DNA from: UBA7803 sp041686955
Lineage (GTDB): Bacteria > Pseudomonadota > Gammaproteobacteria > Pseudomonadales > Azotimanducaceae
NCBI GenBank assembly: GCA_041686955.1
Contig: JAWLCV010000047.1
Coordinates: 1 to 32,994, forward strand
Direction of reading: 5' to 3'
DNA: 32,994 bases
Shown here piece by piece: positions 18,790 to 25,157 of the stretch; position 1 is the stretch's first letter, and each line of letters begins with the position of its first letter. The notes under the pieces are model-generated. The model saw only the letters and a list, made by a program, of their open reading frames with translations. It was not told where the DNA came from and ran no database searches. The position numbers and the translations under genes were made by a program.

Positions 18790-19011
18790 GTGCGGTCCGC
18801 TATATTGAACGGGGCCGCCCGCCGGGGCGACGAGACCCTGCACGTGATGCAGACGGTGCTGCGCGGCGAGCGCATCGCCTTCCGCGCCGGCGACGGCCGC
18901 CATGGCTACGCCTTCAGCGGCCACGTGGCGGGTGACACCATGAGCGGCGCGGTGCAGATCCACGGCGTGGAGGGGACCCGGCTCACGACCTGGCAGGCGA
19001 CGCGCCGGTGA
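18790..19011 (+). pseudogene. 3' remnant of a gene, resembling the C-terminal beta domain of exported methyltransferase-like proteins
   Basis: An open stretch of about 73 codons ends at the TGA 19009-19011. It reads VLRGERIAFRAGDG, AFSGHVAGDTMSGAV and TTWQATR, a pattern of short beta strands that I recall from the C-terminal domain of some class I SAM-dependent methyltransferase-like proteins of proteobacteria. There is no plausible full N terminus: upstream sequence in this frame runs into the divergent start of the prolyl oligopeptidase gene. I read it as a 5'-truncated leftover. It overlaps the end of the BCCT gene by 29 bp. The possible GTG (18790) or TTG (18805) starts have no good ribosome-binding site. 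The family match is from memory only. Confidence 0.4.
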
Positions 19012-20596
19012 CGCCGCCGTCCGCATCGGGTTCGACCACCCGCCGGCGCTCCTCCAGCAGCCGCTCCAGCTCCGCCCGGAGGATGGCTTCCCGCAGCTCC
19101 GCCTGGCGGCGCTCGTTGCGCAGGGAGCGGAGCAGCGATGCCGCCATGAAAACCATGAGGACGATGAACGGAAACGCCGCGAGTATCGACAGCGTGCGCA
19201 GGGCATCCAGCCCCCCCGACAGCAGCAGTACGCCAGCCACCAGCACCGGCACGGTGCCCCAGGTAACGCGGATCCAGCGCTGCGGCGAGAGCGCGCCGCC
19301 GCTGGTGAACATGCCCAGCACGAAGGTGGCCGAGTTGGCGGACGTGATGACGAACAGCACCACCAGGACGACCATGAGCACGCCGAGCACGCCGGCGCCG
19401 GGAAGTTGCTCCAGGGTGACGAACAGGGCGGAACTGATCTCTGCGGACACGGCCTCGCTGATGCCGGCCTGCTCGAACAGCTCGAAGTACAGCGCCGAGC
19501 CGCCGAAGGTGGCGAACCACAGCACCGAGAGCACCACGGGCACGCCGATCACCCCCAGCACGAACTCGCGTACTGTGCGACCCCGCGAGATGCGGGCGAT
19601 GAACGTACCGACGAAGGGGGCCCAGGAGATCCCCCAGGCCCAGTAGAAGATGGTCCAGCGTTCCACCCAGTCCTCGCCGGTGTAGGGCGTCATCACCAGG
19701 CTCATGCCGATGACGTTGCCGAAGTACTGGCCGATGGCGTTGGTCATGGCGGCGGTGATGAAATCCGTGGGGCCGGCGAAGAAGACGAAGACCAACAGCC
19801 CCCCGGCCAGCCACATGTTAGCGTCGCTCACCCGCCGCACGCCCTTCTCCAGCGGCGTGAGCGCCGTGAGCAGGAACACCACCGCCACGCCGCCGAGCAG
19901 AGCGAGCTGGGTGTCGACGGCGAACGCCACGTCCGCCACCGCGGCGAGGCCGCTGTTGATCTGGATGATGCCGAGCCCCAGGGTGGTGGCCACCCCGAAT
20001 ACCGTGGAAACCACCGCCAGCACGTTGATGCCGTGGCCGGCAACGGCGTCGACCCGGTTGCCCAGGACGGCGCGGAAGGTCTCGCTGATGAGCCCGGCCC
20101 GGCGCTGCCGGAAGCTGACGTAGGCGATGGCGAGCCCCACCACCGCGAAGTTCGCCCATTGGTGGAAGCCCCAGTGAAACAGGGAGTAGCGCATGGCCAG
20201 CTCCGCCGCCTGGGCCGAGCGCGGCGGCGCCAGCCCCAGTGGCGGTTCCACATAGTGCACCACGGGCTCCGCCACGCCCCAGAATACCAACCCCACCCCC
20301 ATCCCTGCGGAGAAGATCATCCCCAGCCAGGTGGGATAACTGAACTCGGGTGCCTCGCCGTCGGCGCCCAGGCGGATGTGGCCGTAGCTGCTGACCGCGA
20401 CGCCGATGCAGAACACCAGAAAACCGGTGGTGGCGAACAGGTAGAACCAGCCGAAATGCTCCTGGGTGAAATCCAGCGCCCGGCCGGCGCCCGCCGCCAG
20501 GGCCTCCGGCGAACGGACCCCGACCGCCACGAAGGCAGCGAGCAGCGCCAGGGAGACGAAGAACACCCAACCGGGTCCTGGGCGAGGAGCGGACAT
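18983..20596 (-). CDS. BCCT family betaine/choline/carnitine transporter
   Basis: A 537-residue, twelve-helix secondary transporter. Signature segments are present: GMGVGLVFWGVAEPVVHYVE, FHWGFHQWANFAVVGL with the aromatic box, FYWAWGISWAPFVGTFIARIS, and RTVREFVLG. The glycine-rich GMGVG at the unwound helix fits Na+-coupled members such as BetP rather than the CaiT antiporter, although the exact substrate is not set. A C-terminal cytosolic helix rich in Arg/Glu (REAILRAELERLLEERRR) could act as an osmosensory or oligomer domain. It lies 20 bp downstream of the alpha-glucosidase gene in the DUF2254-glucosidase-BCCT operon. Confidence 0.94.
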   Translation of the reverse strand: MSAPRPGPGWVFFVSLALLAAFVAVGVRSPEALAAGAGRALDFTQEHFGWFYLFATTGFLVFCIGVAVSSYGHIRLGADGEAPEFSYPTWLGMIFSAGMGVGLVFWGVAEPVVHYVEPPLGLAPPRSAQAAELAMRYSLFHWGFHQWANFAVVGLAIAYVSFRQRRAGLISETFRAVLGNRVDAVAGHGINVLAVVSTVFGVATTLGLGIIQINSGLAAVADVAFAVDTQLALLGGVAVVFLLTALTPLEKGVRRVSDANMWLAGGLLVFVFFAGPTDFITAAMTNAIGQYFGNVIGMSLVMTPYTGEDWVERWTIFYWAWGISWAPFVGTFIARISRGRTVREFVLGVIGVPVVLSVLWFATFGGSALYFELFEQAGISEAVSAEISSALFVTLEQLPGAGVLGVLMVVLVVLFVITSANSATFVLGMFTSGGALSPQRWIRVTWGTVPVLVAGVLLLSGGLDALRTLSILAAFPFIVLMVFMAASLLRSLRNERRQAELREAILRAELERLLEERRRVVEPDADGGVTGASPARS

Positions 20597-20616
20597 GAGC
20601 CCATCGTACAGATGGC

Positions 20617-22224
20617 TCAGTGGAGCCGCACCACCACCGCCTCATGGCTGCGCAGGCTGAGGCGCGCAGCCACGGCCTCCGCGCGGTCGAGGAACGACGA
20701 CACCAGAACCCGACCCGGCCGTGGCAGATCCAGCCGGCGGGTGCGCGCGGAGAAGTTCAGCGCCACCAGCACCACCTCGCCCTCGGCCTCGCGCAGGTAG
20801 GCGAAGCAACTCCGGGGCGAATCGTTCACGGGACGGTAGCTGCCGCCGCGGAGCGCCGGTGACGACCGGCGCGTCGCCAGCAGCCGCCGGTAGAGGTTCA
20901 GCATGGACACCGGTTCCTCCAGCTCGCGTGCCACGTTCACCCGGTCGTGCTCCCGGTGCAGGGGCAACCACAGCGCCTCCGGCAGCGCGGCGGAGAAGCC
21001 GGCACTGGCGCTGCCGTCCCAGGGCATGGGAGTGCGGCAGCCGTCGCGGCCGAGCTCCGGCAGACTGCGCATGCCCCAGGGATCCTGGCGCCGCTGCGGT
21101 GGCACGTCGGTTTCCGCCATCCCCAGCTCCTCACCATAATACAAGGTGGGGGTGCCGCGCAGGGTCAGCAGCAGCACCGCAGCCACCCGGGCCTCCGCCG
21201 GGCCCACCCGGGAGACGAAGCGCTTCTCGTCGTGGTTGTTCAGCACGTAGTTGGGCCAGGCGCCCTCCGGCAGCGCCGCCTCCAGGCCGTCCACCGAGGC
21301 CCGCACCGCATCCGCGTCCCAGGGCGTGTTCAGCAGGGCGAAGTTCTGCGGCATGTGCAGCTCGTCCTGCTGCTCTCCGTAGTAGCGCACCCACTTCTGC
21401 CAGTCGTAGATGTGCATCTCCCCCACCGACACCCGCGGCGGCCGGTAACCGTCGAGGAGCCGGCGTATGCGCCGGTAGACGTGGTGAACGTCCGGGTGGT
21501 TCTTGTCGTACAGATGGAGCTGGGTGTCGTAGTCGCCGAGCGGCTTGTGATACCCGCCGGGGGAGGTGTTGGGAGGATTGTCGCGCAGCTCCGGGTCTTT
21601 GAGGATGGCGTGGGCCACGTCGATGCGGAATCCGTCCACGCCCCGGTCGAGCCAGAATCGCAGCACGTCGAGCATGGCCGCCTCCACCGCCGGGTTGCGC
21701 CAGTTGAGGTCCGGTTGCTCCTTCAGGTACGAGTGCAGGTAGTACTGCCCCGTCGCCTGGTCCCACTCCCAGGCGCTGCCGCCGAACACGCTGAGCCAGT
21801 TGTTCGGCGGCGAGCCGTCGGGCTTGGGGTCGCGCCACACGTACCAGTCGCGCCGGGGGTCGTCGCGAGAGGATCGCGCGGCGCGAAACCACGGGTGCTG
21901 ATCGGAGGTGTGGTTGGGCACGAAATCCACAAGCACCTCGAGCCCGCGCTGGTGGGCCGCGGCCAGCAGGGCATCGAAGTCCGCGAGGGTGCCGAATCGC
22001 GGGTCCACGTCGCAGTGATCGGCGACGTCGTAGCCGAAGTCGGCCTGGGGCGACGGGTAGAACGGCGACAGCCACACGGCGTCGACCCCGAGCACGTCGC
22101 TCAGGTAATCCAGCTTCTCCGTGATCCCCGGCAGATCGCCGATCCCGTCACCGTTGGTGTCGCGAAACGAGCGCGGATAGATCTGATAGATCACCCCGGT
22201 CTGCCACCAGTGAAGCGATGCCAC
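20617..22224 (-). CDS. GH13 alpha-glucosidase (oligo-1,6-glucosidase type)
   Basis: A 535-residue alpha-glucosidase of the GH13 family that releases glucose from short alpha-glucosides. It begins WWQTGVIYQIYPRSFRDTNG, the usual start of exo-acting members. The catalytic residues are Asp202 (GFRIDVAHAI), Glu269 (VSVGEMHIYD) and Asp332 (LNNHDEKRF). No signal peptide is seen, so it acts on imported sugars in the cytoplasm. It lies 3 bp after DUF2254 and 20 bp before the BCCT gene, all leftward. Maltose, isomaltose, trehalose-derived or glucosylglycerol-type substrates cannot be told apart from sequence alone. Confidence 0.9.
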   Translation of the reverse strand: MASLHWWQTGVIYQIYPRSFRDTNGDGIGDLPGITEKLDYLSDVLGVDAVWLSPFYPSPQADFGYDVADHCDVDPRFGTLADFDALLAAAHQRGLEVLVDFVPNHTSDQHPWFRAARSSRDDPRRDWYVWRDPKPDGSPPNNWLSVFGGSAWEWDQATGQYYLHSYLKEQPDLNWRNPAVEAAMLDVLRFWLDRGVDGFRIDVAHAILKDPELRDNPPNTSPGGYHKPLGDYDTQLHLYDKNHPDVHHVYRRIRRLLDGYRPPRVSVGEMHIYDWQKWVRYYGEQQDELHMPQNFALLNTPWDADAVRASVDGLEAALPEGAWPNYVLNNHDEKRFVSRVGPAEARVAAVLLLTLRGTPTLYYGEELGMAETDVPPQRRQDPWGMRSLPELGRDGCRTPMPWDGSASAGFSAALPEALWLPLHREHDRVNVARELEEPVSMLNLYRRLLATRRSSPALRGGSYRPVNDSPRSCFAYLREAEGEVVLVALNFSARTRRLDLPRPGRVLVSSFLDRAEAVAARLSLRSHEAVVVRLH

Positions 22225-22227
22225 CCG

Positions 22228-23517
22228 TTAGCCTTCCAGGGCCCGCTGCATATCCTGATAACGCGACTGCAGCACCTCCCAGTCCTCGGGGGCGAACTTG
22301 CCCTCGCATTCCGCCAGCACCATGCGCGCATGGGTTTCCACGGCGGCCTTGCGGTCAGCGAAGCTGGTGCAGGCCGCGACGTTGCCGAGCCCCTCCATCA
22401 GGCGGATCGCCACCGCGGGAAGACCCGTCGAGAGTTGACGGATCTGATTGAACGCCGCGTCGAGAACGCCGCGAAACTGGATGGGATCGAGCTGAACCCG
22501 GGGGGTGCCCTCGGCGTCGACGCGCACCGGGCGCCGCATGGGCCGCTCCGCCACGTGGCACAGGGCGCCCGTCAGGCGGTCGATACAGGTGACGGCGGTG
22601 AACGGATCATTGATGCCGGGCGAGAGCGCCCGCACCGCCACTTCCACGATCTGATGCACGCCGTACTCCGGATCCTGCTCGGCCGTGCGCTGCCCGCCGA
22701 TGATGAAGCACCGCCGGATCCGCTCAGCCGTCTCTTCGTTCACCTCCCGCCGCGCCTCCACCGCCACCAGCCGCGCCCCCTCGATGAGAAAATGCCCGGG
22801 GCGCCGGAGCACCTCGAGCCTCAGGTCCTCCTCCGCCGAGAGATCGATCAGACTTCGCTGGTCGATGGCCTGAAGATAGCCGCTGCGTGGGGCGCCCACC
22901 ACGGCGGACTCTTCGAAGCCTTCGAGCTCGCAGGGGGTCTCCGGCTGCTCGGACTCGTCGGGAAACACTCGATCCAGGGCGCTGGTCAGTTCCCTGGCCA
23001 CGTCGTTCACCACGTAGTCGGCCTGCATGGAGGAAGCGATGTGGTGGATGAAGTAGATCAGCGCCGCCATACTGGCGCTCGCCAGCAGCACCGCGAGAGA
23101 CGTGGAGAGCGCCAGATCCCCGGGCGCCTCGGCAGAGCTGCTGCCGAGCGCCAGCAGGCAGAACAGGAAGGTGCCGATGAAGGCGCCCAGCACCACCTGA
23201 TTGCCCCGGTCGCGCATGAAGTTGACCAGCAGGTGCGGGCCGAGCTGGGACGAGGCCAGAGACAGCGCCACCATGGTGACGGAGAACGCTACGCCCGCCA
23301 CCGTCATCATCGACCCGGCGACGGTGGAGAGCAGGGTCCTGGCGCTCTCCGGATCGCCCGCGTAGAGCAAGGCGTGACTCGCGCCGGAACGGCGAATGAG
23401 GTCGTCACCCATGGCCGAGAGCAGTGCCAGCGCCACCGCCACCAGGCTCATCAGCACCGGCATGAACCACAGGCTGCTGCTGATCCGCCCCCAGTAGTAA
23501 GCGAGCCAGGTCTTCAT
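22228..23517 (-). CDS. DUF2254 integral membrane protein
   Basis: A 429-residue membrane protein of the DUF2254 family. The N-terminal half has four hydrophobic segments (SSLWFMPVLMSLVAVALALL; VAGVAFSVTMVALSLASSQL; QVVLGAFIGTFLFCLLAL; STSLAVLLASASMAALIYF). The cytosolic C-terminal half holds the conserved RALSPGINDPFTA motif. Function is unknown. It is the first gene of a three-gene operon with alpha-glucosidase and BCCT genes and diverges from the KaiC-like gene across 145 bp. A role in membrane or osmotic homeostasis is only suggested by the operon. Confidence 0.88.
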   Translation of the reverse strand: MKTWLAYYWGRISSSLWFMPVLMSLVAVALALLSAMGDDLIRRSGASHALLYAGDPESARTLLSTVAGSMMTVAGVAFSVTMVALSLASSQLGPHLLVNFMRDRGNQVVLGAFIGTFLFCLLALGSSSAEAPGDLALSTSLAVLLASASMAALIYFIHHIASSMQADYVVNDVARELTSALDRVFPDESEQPETPCELEGFEESAVVGAPRSGYLQAIDQRSLIDLSAEEDLRLEVLRRPGHFLIEGARLVAVEARREVNEETAERIRRCFIIGGQRTAEQDPEYGVHQIVEVAVRALSPGINDPFTAVTCIDRLTGALCHVAERPMRRPVRVDAEGTPRVQLDPIQFRGVLDAAFNQIRQLSTGLPAVAIRLMEGLGNVAACTSFADRKAAVETHARMVLAECEGKFAPEDWEVLQSRYQDMQRALEG

Positions 23518-23605
23518 GAGGCGCTCGACATGTCGGACCCGGCGCTCGGCTGCAGGAAAGGTGCCAGTCTGCCCGCGCCGGAACCGCGGACACTACCGAG
23601 GAATG

Positions 23606-23633
23606 GTTATACAGGTCCGGGACAATTGGGTAA
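23606..23633 (-). promoter_or_regulatory. Possible promoter of the DUF2254 operon
   Basis: Read leftward, TTACCC (23633-23628) and TATAAC (23611-23606) are separated by 16 bases in a locally A+T-rich patch of the 145-bp divergent region. Transcription would start about 80 bases before the DUF2254 ATG. The -35 is imperfect and the long leader is unexplained. Confidence 0.3.
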
Positions 23634-23662
23634 TCTGGCCTTCTCGACAGAGAGCGCCACCC

Positions 23663-25156
23663 ATGAGCACCCCGACGCGACATCCCGCGCCGGCTTCGAC
23701 AGGTATCTCGGGCCTGGACGCCATCCTGGCCGGAGGCTTTCCCCGCAACCGCACGTACCTGGTTCTCGGATCGCCCGGGGCCGGCAAGACCACCCTCGCG
23801 CTGCAGTTCCTGCTCGAGGGCCAGCGGGTGGGGGAGCCGGGCTTGTACGTTTCGCTGGCGGAGACCCGGGACGAGGTGCTGCAGGTCGCCGCCGCGCACG
23901 GCTGGTCCCTGGCCGGCATCGAGATCGTCGGTCTGGAGTCGGTGGCTGATCTGATCTCCGCCCGGGCCCAGACCACGGTGTTCCACCCCTCCGAGGTGGA
24001 GCTCGGCGCCGTCACGGATCTCATCCGCGACACCGCGCGCCGCATCCGCCCAGCGCGCGTGGTGTTCGACTCCCTTTCCGACCTGCGATTGCTGGCGGAA
24101 TCGCCGCTGCGCCACCGGCACCAGTTGCTGGAGCTGAAGACGCTGTTCAGCGACCTGGGGAGCACGGTGCTGCTGGTGGACGTGGGGGCCGCCGGCAATC
24201 AGGTGGACGAGCCCCATGTGGCCACCCTGGTGCACGGGGTGCTCGAGCTGGTGCACGAAACCCCCGAGTACGGAATGACCCGCCGCAAGCTCCAGGCCCG
24301 CAAGCTGCGCGGCGTGGCGGTGCGCGAGGGCTATCACGACTTCGCCATCGAAACGGGTGGGCTGCGTGTGTTTCCACGCATCCCCCCTGTGCGCCGCCGG
24401 CCCGAGGACTTCGAGGTCGAGCCCGTCCCCACGGGGAACGCCGAGCTCGACACCCTGCTCGGCGGCGGCATCGACCGGGGCACCACCACCCTCGTCATGG
24501 GTCCCGCCGGCAGTGGTAAATCCACCCTGGCGCTCCTGCTCGCCACCCGGATGGCAGCCCAGGGTGCGGGGGTGATGCTGTTCACCTTCGACGAGTCCCT
24601 GGGGATCGTCCTGAGACGCGCCGAGGCGCTCGGGTTGGACCTGGCGCGTCACATCGGCGACGGCCGTGTCGATGCCCAGCAGGTGGACCCCGCAGCCGTC
24701 TCCCCCGGAGAATTCGCCGACCGCATCCGTCGCGGCGTGGAGCGGGGGGCCCGGCTGGTGGTGATCGACAGTCTGAACGGCTACGCTGCCGCCATGCCGG
24801 GGGAACGTTTCCTGCTCACCCAGCTCCACGCGCTCACCAGCTACCTGAACGACCAGGGAGTGGCCACGGTGCTGATCATGGCCATGCGCGGCATGTTCAA
24901 CGACGCCAACTCACCGATGGAGCTTTCCTATCTGGCCGACACCGTGCTGTCGCTGCGGTTCTTCGAGGCCCGGGGCGACGTGCGCCGGGCGCTCGCCGTG
25001 GTGAAGAAGCGCACCGGCCGCCACGAGACCACCATCCGGGAGGTCCGCTTCGTCAGCGGCGAGGGCCTCGAGCTCGGCCCGCCGCTCACCGAGTTCTCCG
25101 GCGTGCTGAGCGGCACGCCGCTGTATCTCGGCGATGCGCCCGGGACGGAGCACTGA
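23663..25156 (+). CDS. KaiC-like two-domain RecA-family ATPase
   Basis: A 497-residue protein with two RecA-like KaiC domains. Domain 1 has Walker A GSPGAGKTT (36-44) and the catalytic region SLAETRDE with Glu67, where clock KaiC has two adjacent glutamates. Domain 2 has Walker A GPAGSGKST (280-288) and FDES with Glu311. The C-terminal FFEARGDVRRALAVVKKRTG aligns with the R-G-E-M-S-R-A-I-N-V-x-K-M-R-G strand of cyanobacterial KaiC. The KaiA-binding tail of cyanobacterial KaiC is absent: the protein ends soon after VLSGTP. The ATG at 23663 starts the protein just before the first domain. Its stop is one base before the hybrid kinase start, so the two are co-expressed. No kaiA or kaiB is in the window. 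Confidence 0.9.
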   Translation: MSTPTRHPAPASTGISGLDAILAGGFPRNRTYLVLGSPGAGKTTLALQFLLEGQRVGEPGLYVSLAETRDEVLQVAAAHGWSLAGIEIVGLESVADLISARAQTTVFHPSEVELGAVTDLIRDTARRIRPARVVFDSLSDLRLLAESPLRHRHQLLELKTLFSDLGSTVLLVDVGAAGNQVDEPHVATLVHGVLELVHETPEYGMTRRKLQARKLRGVAVREGYHDFAIETGGLRVFPRIPPVRRRPEDFEVEPVPTGNAELDTLLGGGIDRGTTTLVMGPAGSGKSTLALLLATRMAAQGAGVMLFTFDESLGIVLRRAEALGLDLARHIGDGRVDAQQVDPAAVSPGEFADRIRRGVERGARLVVIDSLNGYAAAMPGERFLLTQLHALTSYLNDQGVATVLIMAMRGMFNDANSPMELSYLADTVLSLRFFEARGDVRRALAVVKKRTGRHETTIREVRFVSGEGLELGPPLTEFSGVLSGTPLYLGDAPGTEH

Positions 25157-25157
25157 G

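Noticed and set aside
18747..18875. Extension of the prolyl oligopeptidase start to 18875
   Set aside because: It would bury the lipoprotein signal sequence about 43 residues inside the protein.
20947..23949. A 1000-codon open frame on the + strand opposite the alpha-glucosidase and DUF2254 genes
   Set aside because: It is antisense to two well-supported genes, rich in His/Arg/Val in the pattern produced by G+C-rich shadows, and holds no recognisable domain.
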